Below, in pieces: positions 43,787-52,046 of a DNA stretch of 64,000 nucleotides; the first letter of the stretch is position 1; each line of letters opens with the position of its first letter. Both the position numbers and the translations under genes were made by a program. The stretch comes from Arthrobacter sp. FW306-07-I (GTDB lineage Bacteria; Actinomycetota; Actinomycetes; Actinomycetales; Micrococcaceae). A model generated the notes under the pieces. That model searched no databases. It saw nothing but the letters and a program-made list of their open reading frames with translations, and was not told the DNA's origin. Location: positions 3,906,001 to 3,970,000 of the forward strand of contig NZ_CP084550.1 of assembly GCF_021800405.1 (NCBI RefSeq), written 5' to 3'.

Positions 43787-43907
43787 CGCTTCCCGCTCCC
43801 ACAGAAGGATCCCATATCGAGCGGCGGAAGCGCACGTTAGGCCACCGGATTGCGGGCACGCGGCTCCAAGCCGCCTCCAATGAAAATGCTGCGTGTTTGG
43901 ATAGAGC

Positions 43908-44330
43908 ATGACCACCATCACCGTAGTGAAGGCCCAAGACCTGCCACTCAGTGAAGTCCTTGAGCTATACCGTGCGGTGGAATGGCTTGCCTACACGAAG
44001 GACCCCGACAATCTCGTACGAGCCTTGGAAGGATCTTCCACACTCGTGGCCGCTCATGACGACCAGACGCTGGTTGGACTAGCGCGTGTCATTTCCGATA
44101 GTGCTTCGATTTGCTACCTCCAGGACATCCTTGTTCGGCCGTCGCATCACAGAAGAGGTATAGGGCGAGCTCTTGCTGAGCTGGCACTCGGAGAGTACCC
44201 GCATGTGCGCCAGAAAGTACTGATCACCGACAACGAGCCGAAGCAGAAAGCGTTCTACGAAGCGCTCGGCTATATCCAGGCCGAGGAATTCCAAGGAGGA
44301 TCGGTCAGAGCCTTCATCAGATTCGACTGA
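43908..44330 (+). CDS. GNAT-family N-acetyltransferase
   Basis: The 140-residue protein has the GNAT core: LVGLARVISDSASICYLQDI, then VRPSHHRRGIGRALAELAL with the acetyl-CoA loop RRGIG. KAFYEALGYIQAEE follows in motif B. The substrate cannot be told from sequence. It is cargo near the right end of the island and lies next to an aminoglycoside phosphotransferase-like gene. Confidence 0.88.
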   Translation: MTTITVVKAQDLPLSEVLELYRAVEWLAYTKDPDNLVRALEGSSTLVAAHDDQTLVGLARVISDSASICYLQDILVRPSHHRRGIGRALAELALGEYPHVRQKVLITDNEPKQKAFYEALGYIQAEEFQGGSVRAFIRFD

Positions 44331-44423
44331 CGGCCTGAGTGATCTGCGCCGGTAGTCGATCGGCCAATGGGCGGCCGCGGGCCCTCGGAGCCACCGGCTT
44401 ACGGGCGCCTTCGTCGGTGGGGC

Positions 44424-45317
44424 TCAGCGCGTGTAGGCGAGGTCGCGCATGAGGGTGAGTTCCTCCATCTTGTCGGTACGGCGGGCTAGTGAGACTGCCG
44501 CCATAGGGGCGAAGGTGCGACACCAGAGCCACAGCCGGCCTGCGTCTACGGGATTAGCGATGTCTGCGAGCTGCAGGCATCGATGGCGGATCTCCGCTTC
44601 GTTGGCCGCTCCAATCGTGGCGAGGTCAGTGAGATCCATCGCCGGATCGCCGACGCAAGGGCGTGGGTCGATGGCAACAATCCCGCGACCGTCGTCGACC
44701 CGGAGGAGATTGCCGAGGTGCAGATCGCCGTGAAGCAAGGACTCACCTTCGCCCGCCATGTCCAACGCTGCGGCGTGGGATCGACGCCACACGTTGTCGT
44801 CGATCGGCGAGTCCGGGAGGGCGCGGCGGCGGCGATCCCACAACTCGAACATGAGCTCCACGCGCTCATGAGCGAGGGGAACACCATGTGGCGGCGGTGT
44901 CGACGGCGAGAAGAGATCGATAATGAGATCCTCGACCTCCGCAATGACCCAGGTGTCGGCGGTCAGCTGGGTTGCCTCGGGGAGCCACTCGAGCAAAATC
45001 GCGCCGTGCGTGGTGTCCGCGTCCATCAGGTCGACCATGGTGTGGGCGTCCGCCCAGTATCTCAACGCGGCTGCTTCCTGCGCTGTGATCGTGGGATCGG
45101 GTGAGAGCTTGAGTGCGCGCCGCATTCCGTCCGCGGCCGATATGCACTCGACAACGGCGCCCGTTCCGCCCACATGAACGGTTCGTGGGTCAAGTGCCCA
45201 CTTCTGGCAGAGTTCGCTCACGATCGCTCCGAAGTCGTCGATCCAGGCCGCGGCCGCAACGCCGAATCGATCGAGAAGTCGGTCCCGGGCAGCAAGAGGC
45301 ATAGCAACTTGTGTCAT
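44424..45317 (-). CDS. Aminoglycoside 6-phosphotransferase / hydroxyurea phosphotransferase family protein
   Basis: The 297-residue kinase-like protein has the catalytic loop LLHGDLHLGNLL and the metal site AIDPRPCVGDPAMDL typical of APH(6)-type streptomycin kinases. ALKLSPD carries the ATP-binding Lys. A TAGCGT box sits 6 bases before the ATG and overlaps the new end of modB, so the gene lies right at the island joint. It may give streptomycin resistance, but family members also act on other substrates. Confidence 0.85.
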   Translation of the reverse strand: MTQVAMPLAARDRLLDRFGVAAAAWIDDFGAIVSELCQKWALDPRTVHVGGTGAVVECISAADGMRRALKLSPDPTITAQEAAALRYWADAHTMVDLMDADTTHGAILLEWLPEATQLTADTWVIAEVEDLIIDLFSPSTPPPHGVPLAHERVELMFELWDRRRRALPDSPIDDNVWRRSHAAALDMAGEGESLLHGDLHLGNLLRVDDGRGIVAIDPRPCVGDPAMDLTDLATIGAANEAEIRHRCLQLADIANPVDAGRLWLWCRTFAPMAAVSLARRTDKMEELTLMRDLAYTR

Positions 45318-45323
45318 GTACCG

Positions 45324-45329
45324 ACGCTA
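45324..45329 (-). promoter_or_regulatory. -10 box TAGCGT of the APH(6)-like gene
   Basis: On the minus strand TAGCGT ends 6 bases before the ATG at 45317 and includes the present stop of modB, so the promoter is at the island edge. Confidence 0.5.
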
Positions 45330-46214
45330 CGTGATCCCTCGTCGGAAACCATGTTCGGCGAGGGATCCCTTACCGGGCCTCGCACTTAAATAGGCGAGGG
45401 CAACCACCGCCACGGCCACCGCCACCAGCACCAGGGACAGGGCGACGGCGGCGTCCGGGTCCGTTTCGCGCTGCAGGTAGATCTCCAGCGGCAGGGTCCG
45501 GGTCACCCCTTGCAGGCTGCCCGCGAAAGTCAGCGTGGCGCCGAATTCTCCCAGGCTCCGCGCGAAGGAGAGGACGGCGCCGGAGGCCAGGCCGGGCAGG
45601 ACGAGCGGCAGCGTGACGCGCCGGAAGACGGTGCCCGGGCGGGCTCCCAGGGTTGCGGCAACCGCCTCGTACCTGGACCCGGAGGTCCGTAACGCGCCTT
45701 CCAGGCTCACCACCAGGAAGGGCAGCGCCACGAACGTTTGCGCCAGGACCACGGCCGTAGTGGAAAAGGCGATCTGGAGGCCGAGCACTTCCAGGGTCCG
45801 CCCCAGCAGCCCCTGCCGGCCGAACGTGTAGAGCAGGGCGATGCCTCCCACCACCGGGGGAAGCACCAGCGGCAGGAGCACCAGCGAGCGCAGCAGGCCC
45901 TGCAGGCGGAACGTGTCCCGCGCAAGGACCAGGGCCAACGGGACGCCCAAAACGATGCACAGCAGGGTGCTCGCGGCCGAAGTCCGCAGGCTCAGTCCCA
46001 GCGCCGTCAGCGACGGGCCGGACGTCACCAGCGGAATGAAATGGGCCCAGTCCACCCGCAGCACCATGGCCAGCAGCGGGAGCACGACGACGACGGCAGC
46101 TACGACGGCCAGCGCCCGCACCCAGCCGGGGATGCCAGAGTACGCGCTGGTTTGGGTGCGCGGGCGCGCCGCAGGCCTTCCCTGCTGCCGGGCCACCTTC
46201 CCTTGCTGCGTCAC
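45327..46214 (-). CDS. modB: Molybdate ABC transporter permease with replaced C-terminus
   Basis: The 295-residue protein has six or so membrane segments and the permease loop [20 protein letters not shown], then GEFGATL, as in ModB/CysT permeases. GTG overlaps the modA stop as GTGA. After [10 protein letters not shown] the sequence changes to island-derived residues ([11 protein letters not shown]), which replace the tail still present at 11903-11956. The membrane part is complete, so it may work with a separately expressed modC. Confidence 0.9.
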   Translation of the reverse strand: MTQQGKVARQQGRPAARPRTQTSAYSGIPGWVRALAVVAAVVVVLPLLAMVLRVDWAHFIPLVTSGPSLTALGLSLRTSAASTLLCIVLGVPLALVLARDTFRLQGLLRSLVLLPLVLPPVVGGIALLYTFGRQGLLGRTLEVLGLQIAFSTTAVVLAQTFVALPFLVVSLEGALRTSGSRYEAVAATLGARPGTVFRRVTLPLVLPGLASGAVLSFARSLGEFGATLTFAGSLQGVTRTLPLEIYLQRETDPDAAVALSLVLVAVAVAVVALAYLSARPGKGSLAEHGFRRGIT

Positions 46215-47041
46215 TTGCTGCCCGCACCCTCGCCGGCCGGGCCGAACCCTGCCGCGGCCAGGACCTGTTGGCCTTCCGGACCGATGACCAGGCTTAGGAA
46301 GGCCCTGGCGGTGGCCTTGTTCCGGCCGGTGGCGACACCCGCGATCGGGTAGGTATTGACTGCACCCGCAGCTTCCGGAAACGGGATGCCTTTCGCGCTG
46401 GAACCGGCGGCCGTGATGTCCGTGCCGTAGACCAGCCCGGCGTCGGCCTCACCGGAAGTGACCTTGCCCAGGACGTCCGTGACGGCATTCTCCTCGCTCA
46501 CCGGGTTCAGGGTAAGCCCCGCGGCCTGAGCCACCTTGGCCGTCGCGGCACCGCACGGAACCTGCCGGGCGCAGGTGACCAGTTTGATGCCCGGCCGGGC
46601 CAGGTCCTGCAGCGAGGCGATTCCGGCCGGGTTGCCGGGCGGCACGGCGATGGCCAGGGTGTTGGTGGCAAAGTCTTTCGGCGTGCCGTCCGCGAGGCCC
46701 GCGTCCTGCATTTTCTTCATGTTGGCCGTGTCTGCTGATGCGAAGACGTCCGCCGGTGCACCCTGGCTGAGCTGGCCGGCCAGGTCCGAGGACCCCGCGA
46801 AGCTCAGGGCCACGTGTGTTCCCGGGTATTCCGCTTCGAAAGTGCGGGCGAGCTCGGTGAAGGTGGCTTTGAGGGAGGCTGCGGCAAAAACGGTGACGGT
46901 GCCGCTTGGCGTGGCGCCGGCATCCGGGGCATTGCCGGCCTGCGCGCCACATCCGGCGAGCAAAGCCGGCAGGAGGATACCCAAGGCAAGCAGCGCGGCG
47001 CAGAAGCGGGGCCTCAGGAAGGGGATGTCCTGCCTGATCAT
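46211..47041 (-). CDS. modA: Molybdate-binding lipoprotein
   Basis: The 276-residue protein has a signal peptide with lipobox LLAGCGA and a type-II periplasmic-binding fold. ModA signatures are [43 protein letters not shown] and [12 protein letters not shown]. It captures molybdate outside the cell for ModB. The ATG overlaps the regulator stop as ATGA. Confidence 0.93.
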   Translation of the reverse strand: MIRQDIPFLRPRFCAALLALGILLPALLAGCGAQAGNAPDAGATPSGTVTVFAAASLKATFTELARTFEAEYPGTHVALSFAGSSDLAGQLSQGAPADVFASADTANMKKMQDAGLADGTPKDFATNTLAIAVPPGNPAGIASLQDLARPGIKLVTCARQVPCGAATAKVAQAAGLTLNPVSEENAVTDVLGKVTSGEADAGLVYGTDITAAGSSAKGIPFPEAAGAVNTYPIAGVATGRNKATARAFLSLVIGPEGQQVLAAAGFGPAGEGAGSK

Positions 47042-47448
47042 GCCGTGGCCTTCCCTTTCGGGGCCTCGATGATGACAGTTGTTGCCTTGACGACGGCGGT
47101 GGCCACGGCGCCTGGTTCGAGGCCCAGTTCGCGGACCGCCTCGCTGCTCATCAGCGACACCACCCGGAAGGGTCCGCACTGCAGTTCCACCTGCGCCATC
47201 ACTTTGTCCGTGATCACGTTGGTCACCAGGCCCACGAAGCGGTTCCGCGCGGAACTGTTGCCGCGCTTGGGGTCATCCGGGAGCTGGGCCAGCTTCTGCG
47301 CGTGGGCCGCCAGTTCCAGCCCGTCGACCGCGAGCCGGCCCGAGCCGTCGCGCAGCGGGTTGAGGGTTCCGTTCTCGGTCCAGCGGCGGACGGTATCGTC
47401 GCTCACGCCAAGGAACCGGGCGGCTTCGGAAACGCGGATAAGGGCCAT
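47038..47448 (-). CDS. Helix-turn-helix/TOBE molybdate-responsive regulator
   Basis: The 136-residue protein has an excisionase/MerR-like helix-turn-helix (VSEAARFLGVSDDTVRRWTE) at 5-25. A TOBE (molbindin) domain with NRFVGLVTNVITDKVMAQVE fills the C-terminal half. It heads the mod operon and probably senses molybdate. A TAGGAT box 6 bases before the ATG suggests a leaderless operon mRNA. Confidence 0.9.
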   Translation of the reverse strand: MALIRVSEAARFLGVSDDTVRRWTENGTLNPLRDGSGRLAVDGLELAAHAQKLAQLPDDPKRGNSSARNRFVGLVTNVITDKVMAQVELQCGPFRVVSLMSSEAVRELGLEPGAVATAVVKATTVIIEAPKGKATA

Positions 47449-47454
47449 GGACAG

Positions 47455-47460
47455 ATCCTA
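47455..47460 (-). promoter_or_regulatory. -10 box TAGGAT of the mod operon
   Basis: On the minus strand TAGGAT ends 6 bases before the ATG at 47448. Back to back with it, TAGACT at 47554 drives the divergent gene. Confidence 0.55.
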
Positions 47461-47553
47461 GTCCGCAAATGCGGCAGCAGAAACAGCATTAGGGCGCAAA
47501 GGAGGAGCTGAGCCTGTCCTGTGGACCCCAGGCTTCCGGACACACCGCAGCAC

Positions 47554-47559
47554 TAGACT
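47554..47559 (+). promoter_or_regulatory. -10 box TAGACT, leaderless promoter
   Basis: TAGACT ends 7 bases before the ATG at 47567. Confidence 0.55.
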
Positions 47560-47566
47560 CGCTTCC

Positions 47567-48436
47567 ATGGCCATTTACATCGACCCGCCGCTGTGGCCTG
47601 CACACGGAACCCACTTCTCACACCTGGTCTCGGACGCTTCCCTGGACGAGCTGCATGCCTTCGCTGCCGCCGCCGGGATCCCGGAGCGGGCCTTCGACGG
47701 CGACCATTACGACGTACCGGAACGCCGCTTCGAGGAGCTCGTGGCGGCCGGCGCGGTGTCCGTGGAGGCCAGGGTGCTGGTCCGCAGGCTCATCGCGAGT
47801 GGACTGCGCATCCCGGCCCGGCGTCGGAACAAGGCGCTGAAGGTCCCGCTCCTGAACCGGTGGGAGGCCATCATGCCGGGCAATGACGCACTGTTCCTGG
47901 ACCTGCTGGACCGGTGGAGCGAACCACACCGCCACTATCACGGCTGCACGCATTTGCTCTCGGTACTGGAGGCGCTGGACCTGCTCACCGAACCGGACGA
48001 GGCGCCGCGGTCCGTGCTGCTGGCCGCCTGGTTCCACGACGCCGTGTACCGCGGCGCCGCCGGCGAGGATGAGGAGGAATCCGCACGGCTTGCCGAGAAA
48101 CGCCTTACCGAGGCCGGCCTGCCGGAGGAAGAGGTGGCGGAGACGGCGCGGCTGGTCCGGCTGACATCCGACCACCGGCCGGAACCAGGCGACGACGACG
48201 GCGCCCTCCTCTGCGACGCGGACCTGTCCGTCCTGGGTGGGGAGCCGGAGGACTACGCCCGGTATGTTGCCGCCGTACGGAAGGACTATGCGCACATCGG
48301 TGATGCCGACTTCGCAGCCGGCAGGGCCGCCGTCGTGCGTCAACTGCTGGAACTGGACCCGCTCTTCCACCACGAGCGCGCCCGGGACCTGTGGCTGGAC
48401 GCGGCGCACCGCAACCTGGAAAGCGAACTGACGTGA
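47567..48436 (+). CDS. DUF4031 plus HD-domain phosphohydrolase-like protein
   Basis: The 289-residue protein has an N-terminal DUF4031 domain (YIDPPLWPAHGTHFSHLVSD, DHYDVPERR; 1-90). An HD-type domain follows with HRHYHGCTHLLSVLEAL, AAWFHDAVYR and the metal-binding LTSDHRP. HD proteins cleave phosphate esters; the substrate is unknown. The stop overlaps the next gene as GTGA. Confidence 0.85.
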   Translation: MAIYIDPPLWPAHGTHFSHLVSDASLDELHAFAAAAGIPERAFDGDHYDVPERRFEELVAAGAVSVEARVLVRRLIASGLRIPARRRNKALKVPLLNRWEAIMPGNDALFLDLLDRWSEPHRHYHGCTHLLSVLEALDLLTEPDEAPRSVLLAAWFHDAVYRGAAGEDEEESARLAEKRLTEAGLPEEEVAETARLVRLTSDHRPEPGDDDGALLCDADLSVLGGEPEDYARYVAAVRKDYAHIGDADFAAGRAAVVRQLLELDPLFHHERARDLWLDAAHRNLESELT

Positions 48437-49242
48437 ACGCGCCCGGCTCCAGCCCGCGGCACACGTTCTCCGCCAATGCCGCGCACCGGCAACTCCCGTT
48501 CACGGTCCGGCTGGACTGGGGGCTCGTCGGGGCATTGACGGTGGCGCCCGGGGCGGATATCGCGGTGGTGGTGGACGTGCTGTCCTTCAGTACGTGCGTC
48601 AGCGTGGCGCTGGACCGGGGCGCGGAAGTCTTCCCTTACCGGTGGCGGGACACCGGCGCGGAAGACTTCGCTGCCCACCACCAGGCGCAGCTGGCGGGGC
48701 CGCGCGACGGCGGCGGGCTGAGCCTGTCCCCGACAAGCTTCAGAGATGCGGAGGGACTGGAGAGAGTGGTGCTGCCGTCCCCCAACGGTTCGGAACTGTG
48801 CCACGCGCTTGCGGGGGAGGTTCCCCTGGTGGCCGCGGTATGCCTGCGGAACGCGGCGGCCACGGCGGAGTGGGTGGCCGCCAATCTTCCAGGCGACGCG
48901 GTGGTGGCGGTGGTGGCCGCCGGTGAACGCTGGCCGGACGGCACACTTCGCCCCGCCGTCGAGGACCAGATCGGAGCCGGTGCGTTCATCGCCGGGCTGG
49001 TGGCTGCCGGCAAGGGCGGGTATGAAGCCGGTGACGGACGGCACGGCTATGCACCGGAAGCCGTAGCGGCCATGGCTGTCTACGAATCCGCAGAACCGCG
49101 CCTGCGGGAGATGCTGCAGCAATGCTCCAGCGGGCGGGAGCTGTCCGGGGCCGGTTACGCCGGGGACGCTGACATCGCCGCGGAACTGGACCAAAGCGAT
49201 TCGGTGGCCATCCTGCGGAACGGGGCATTCCGGCAGCTTTGA
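48433..49242 (+). CDS. 2-phosphosulfolactate phosphatase family protein
   Basis: The 269-residue protein has VVVDVLSFSTCVSVALDRGAEV, LPSPNGSEL and the late DADIAAELDQSDSVAIL block of the ComB family. ComB acts in coenzyme M synthesis in archaea. In actinobacteria, which lack that pathway, family members probably remove phosphate from another substrate. GTG start inside the stop of the HD gene. Confidence 0.83.
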   Translation: MNAPGSSPRHTFSANAAHRQLPFTVRLDWGLVGALTVAPGADIAVVVDVLSFSTCVSVALDRGAEVFPYRWRDTGAEDFAAHHQAQLAGPRDGGGLSLSPTSFRDAEGLERVVLPSPNGSELCHALAGEVPLVAAVCLRNAAATAEWVAANLPGDAVVAVVAAGERWPDGTLRPAVEDQIGAGAFIAGLVAAGKGGYEAGDGRHGYAPEAVAAMAVYESAEPRLREMLQQCSSGRELSGAGYAGDADIAAELDQSDSVAILRNGAFRQL

Positions 49243-49347
49243 GGAACAGCTTAACCCGCAGACCCGCCGCGGCAGGCCCGGGACGGGCGCCGTCACCGTC
49301 GCCGGGAGAGAGTTCAGGAATCCCTGCAGCTGTGCAAAACTGCACGG

Positions 49348-49731
49348 ATGAGCCTGCGCATCCAAGCCATCGCCGTTGATTCGACCGAGCCCGGGATTCC
49401 GGCAGCCTTCTGGGAAAAGGCGCTGGGGTGGCGGCGCACCCATGAGGAGGATGACGAAGTCGTGCTGGAGCCGCCGGCGGGCAGCAAGGAAGACGGCGTG
49501 GTGCCCGATTTGCTCTTCCTGCGGGTCCCCGAACGGAAAGAGCTCAAGAACCGCCTGCATTTGGATCTCCGGCCCGAGGACCAGGATGCTGAAGTGGCCC
49601 GGCTCGAGAAGTTGGGTGCCCGCCAGGTCTCCGTGGGACAGGGCGCGGCCGCCACGTGGGTGGTCATGGCTGACCCGGACGGCAACGAGTTCTGCGTGCT
49701 TCGCGCCCTGAGGCCCGGCGAAGGCGGCTAG
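49348..49731 (+). CDS. VOC family protein
   Basis: The 127-residue single-domain VOC protein starts LRIQAIAVDSTEPGIPAAFW, contains LHLDLRPEDQDAEVARLEKL and ends with DPDGNEFCVLRAL. It overlaps the convergent YccF gene by 4 bases. Substrate is unknown. Confidence 0.84.
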   Translation: MSLRIQAIAVDSTEPGIPAAFWEKALGWRRTHEEDDEVVLEPPAGSKEDGVVPDLLFLRVPERKELKNRLHLDLRPEDQDAEVARLEKLGARQVSVGQGAAATWVVMADPDGNEFCVLRALRPGEGG

Positions 49732-50144
49732 CGGTAGGTCCTGACGGGGTAGGTACTCACAAAGGGGGTACTGGTGGGCACGATCTGCTTGCCGAGCGGC
49801 ATCAGGGACACCGGGATTAGCTTCAGGTTGGCGATGGCCAGCGGAATGCCGACGATGGTGATGGCCATGGCGAACGCCGTGACCACGTGCCCGATGGCGA
49901 TCCAGATTCCGGCCACCAGCAGCCAGATCACATTGCCCAGCAGCGAGAAGACACCGGTGCCGCCGGGCTTATCCACCACCATTCGACCAAAGGGCCACAG
50001 GGTGTAGGCGGCGATCCGGAACGAGGCAATGCCCCACGGGATGGTGACGATCAGCAGGCAGCAGACCACACCCGCCAGGAAATAGCCCAAGGCAAGCCAC
50101 AGGCCGCCGAAAACCAGCCAGATGATGTTCAGAAGTGTCTTCAT
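49728..50144 (-). CDS. YccF-family inner membrane protein
   Basis: The 138-residue protein has two copies of the YccF domain (NIIWLVFGGLWLALGY and NVIWLLVAGIWIAIGH), each with paired membrane segments and conserved IPWGIA/IPLAIA motifs. The ATG at 50144 begins the first domain. CACAAT lies 6 bases upstream as a possible -10. Function is unknown. Confidence 0.88.
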   Translation of the reverse strand: MKTLLNIIWLVFGGLWLALGYFLAGVVCCLLIVTIPWGIASFRIAAYTLWPFGRMVVDKPGGTGVFSLLGNVIWLLVAGIWIAIGHVVTAFAMAITIVGIPLAIANLKLIPVSLMPLGKQIVPTSTPFVSTYPVRTYR

Positions 50145-50291
50145 GCACCCATTGTGCCCCCGCCCCTCCGACAAAAGGGTGGGGGACTCCCCTGATCCTG
50201 CCCTGATACTGGTTCGTGCCCAGGGATCCTGCCCGATCCGGTGGCCGGAACTTGGGGCTGCCGCCCTGCCAGCCCAGCCCTGGCAGCCCAC

Positions 50292-50903
50292 CTAGACCGT
50301 GGCGGCGTCCTTGGCAGCGTGCACGAAGGCGCGGACCTTGGCCAGGTCCTTCACGCCCCGGGATACTTCAACGCCGGAGGAAACATCCACACCCCAGGCA
50401 TGCGCGGCTGCCGATGCCTGGCCCACGTTCCCGGGTTCAAGTCCACCGGCGAGCAGCCAGTTGCGCCCTTGCAGCGCGGGCAGCGCAGCCACGGAGGCGT
50501 AGTCCCAGGACTCGCCGGATCCGGGCACCGCTGCATCAATCAGGAGCAGGTCCTCGCCCCAGTCCTCGAAATCATCCTGGGCGGCACCCATGGTGATGGC
50601 CCTGATCAGCTTCATGCCGGCGTCGTGCACGGTTTTCACGTCCGCGCGGGACCGGCTGCCGTGCAGCTGGATCCATTCCAGGCCCGCTGCCCGGGCGATG
50701 GCAATGGCGTCGGCCACCGGTTCGTCGCGGAACACCCCGATCGGGGAGACGGTTTTGGGGACCCCTGCCAGCAACGAAGCCGCCTGCGACGGCGAGACCA
50801 CCCGGGGGCTGGCCGTGAGCACGAAACCCACGGCGTCCGCACCGGCATCCACTGCCTCGCGCACCGATTCGGGCGTGCTGAGACCACACACTTTGACGAA
50901 CAT
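50292..50903 (-). CDS. trpF: Phosphoribosylanthranilate isomerase
   Basis: This 203-residue TIM-barrel enzyme of tryptophan synthesis has VKVCGL with the catalytic Cys, DAVGFVL and IQLHG. A second catalytic Asp lies in LLIDAAVPGSGESWDY, and LAGGLEPGNV binds phosphate. GAAGGAG precedes the ATG at 50903. It stands alone rather than in a trp operon here. Confidence 0.94.
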   Translation of the reverse strand: MFVKVCGLSTPESVREAVDAGADAVGFVLTASPRVVSPSQAASLLAGVPKTVSPIGVFRDEPVADAIAIARAAGLEWIQLHGSRSRADVKTVHDAGMKLIRAITMGAAQDDFEDWGEDLLLIDAAVPGSGESWDYASVAALPALQGRNWLLAGGLEPGNVGQASAAAHAWGVDVSSGVEVSRGVKDLAKVRAFVHAAKDAATV

Positions 50904-50994
50904 TCCCGGCTCCTTCAGGCTGTTTTCGTGTTGACCCCCCGCAGGAGAGTAGCAGGGACCGGACCCAACTGCGATGCCGCCCACACGCGGCAAC

Positions 50995-51000
50995 TAGGCT
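50995..51000 (+). promoter_or_regulatory. -10 box TAGGCT, leaderless promoter
   Basis: TAGGCT ends 6 bases before the ATG at 51007. Confidence 0.6.
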
Positions 51001-51006
51001 GGGCTG

Positions 51007-51576
51007 ATGCAGATCATCCGCTTCGCAGAACTCAAGGCCCAACCGTGGCGCAATGGCGGCGGGGTGACCAGGGAAATCGCACGCCAGGACTCCGAAGACG
51101 GTGGCTTTGACTGGCGGGTGAGCATCGCTGACGTTGCCAAGGCAGGAGATTTCACGGCGTTCCCCGGCATGGAGCGCGTCCTGACGGTCATCGAAGGGGA
51201 ACTGATCCTGCTTTCCGTTGACGGCGCAGAGCAGCCCCTGGAGAAGTACCGTCCCTTCAGGTTCGACGGCGGGGCCGCCACCGCTGCCAAGCTGCCCACC
51301 GGGGACATCAGGGACCTGAACGTCATCACCCGGGCGGGGGCCTTCAAGGGCTTCACGTCCATCGTTGAGCTGTCCAGGAAGCGCGCCCACCCGGTGTTCG
51401 AAGGGCAGTTCGGTGTGCTGCTGCAAGGGCAGGCGACGGTCAGCCAGGGCGGCGGAGAGCCCATGGAGCTGGGCCGCTACGACACGGTAGTGGGCTCGGA
51501 CGGCGGCTCTCCCGAAATCCTGGGGCGCGGCTTCCTGGCCGTGGTGTCCATCGACCCGGTGGACACCACCGCGTAA
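51007..51576 (+). CDS. HutD/Ves-family cupin protein
   Basis: The 189-residue beta-barrel protein starts IIRFAELKAQPWRNGGGVTR and has WRVSIADVAKAGDFTAFPG, RVLTVIEGELILL and YRPFRFDGG, the HutD signature. HutD may regulate histidine use by limiting urocanate; no hut genes are nearby. The start is set by a TAGGCT box. Confidence 0.87.
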   Translation: MQIIRFAELKAQPWRNGGGVTREIARQDSEDGGFDWRVSIADVAKAGDFTAFPGMERVLTVIEGELILLSVDGAEQPLEKYRPFRFDGGAATAAKLPTGDIRDLNVITRAGAFKGFTSIVELSRKRAHPVFEGQFGVLLQGQATVSQGGGEPMELGRYDTVVGSDGGSPEILGRGFLAVVSIDPVDTTA

Positions 51577-51668
51577 GTACCGGCACCGCTGGTGAGGTTG
51601 GGCACCAACGGTGGCTGGCCGCCGTCGTGCGTTGCTACGCTGGAATCCAAGGCTCCGCACCCGAGCCT

Positions 51669-51715
51669 CCGGACGACGGTTCAGTACCCGGCACGCGACA
51701 AGACTGGCCAAAGGA
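51669..51715 (+). promoter_or_regulatory. Guanidine-III riboswitch
   Basis: CCGGACGA, GTACCCGG and GACAAGAC occur in the order and spacing of the guanidine-III (ykkC-III) consensus. TTCAGT (about 51680-51685) can pair with ACTGG (51703-51707) to form the pseudoknot stem. AAAGGA, the ribosome-binding site, begins directly after it, 8 bases before the exporter ATG. Guanidinium binding would be expected to free translation of the SMR genes. Confidence 0.82.
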
Positions 51716-51722
51716 TCTGGTC

Positions 51723-52046
51723 ATGTCGTGGGTAATCCTCATTCTTTCCGGCGCTCTGGAAGCCGTCTGGGCGGCCGCGCTGCACCGGGCCTCCAAGGTT
51801 TCCGGGCGCCGGCGCCTCGCCCCGGCCGCCCTCTTCCTCGTGGCCGTCGCGGCCAGCACCGGGGGTCTCGCCGTCGCTATGCAGTCCATCCCCACCGGCA
51901 CCGCCTACGCCGTGTGGGTGGGTGTGGGCGTCGTCCTCACTTCCGCCTACGCCATGGCTACCAAAGTGGAACCCCCGACGGCGGCGCGCCTGCTGCTGCT
52001 GTCCGGCATCGCCGCGTGCGTAGTTGGCCTGAAGGTGGTGGCGTAA
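51723..52046 (+). CDS. SMR-family guanidinium exporter subunit 1 (Gdx/SugE-type)
   Basis: The 107-residue protein has four helices. The essential Glu13 lies in SGALEAVWA, with the Gdx-type IPTGTAYAVWVGVG loop. It exports guanidinium in exchange for protons as a dimer with the next gene product. It sits right behind a guanidine-III riboswitch, which supports the substrate. The stop overlaps the partner start as TAATG. Confidence 0.92.
   Translation: MSWVILILSGALEAVWAAALHRASKVSGRRRLAPAALFLVAVAASTGGLAVAMQSIPTGTAYAVWVGVGVVLTSAYAMATKVEPPTAARLLLLSGIAACVVGLKVVA

Larger units (their letters stand above)
11951..45368. mobile_element. 33.4-kb accessory island inserted in modB
   Basis: The island separates modC (left) from modB-modA-regulator (right). 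GGATCC occurs at both edges in the same reading phase of modB. Inside are plasmid-type genes (ssb remnant, dprA, parB), five IS110-family elements, an IS3 remnant, a two-recombinase element and cargo genes, with lower and more variable GC than the flanks. It may be an integrated and decayed plasmid or integrative element. The enzyme that integrated it is not clear, since the tyrosine recombinases present lie in a secondary insertion. Confidence 0.75.

Noticed and set aside
11971..45376. CCGGGC as the island joint sequence
   Set aside because: It occurs near both edges but in different reading phases of modB, so joining there would shift the frame. GGATCC keeps the phase.
45370..46227. Second leftward frame over modB
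   Set aside because: Shifted-frame shadow; only the 45327-46214 frame shows a permease.
51660..51715. Guanidine-I or guanidine-II (mini-ykkC) riboswitch
   Set aside because: The long guanidine-I fold and the tandem ACGR-loop hairpins of guanidine-II are not present; the motif order matches guanidine-III.
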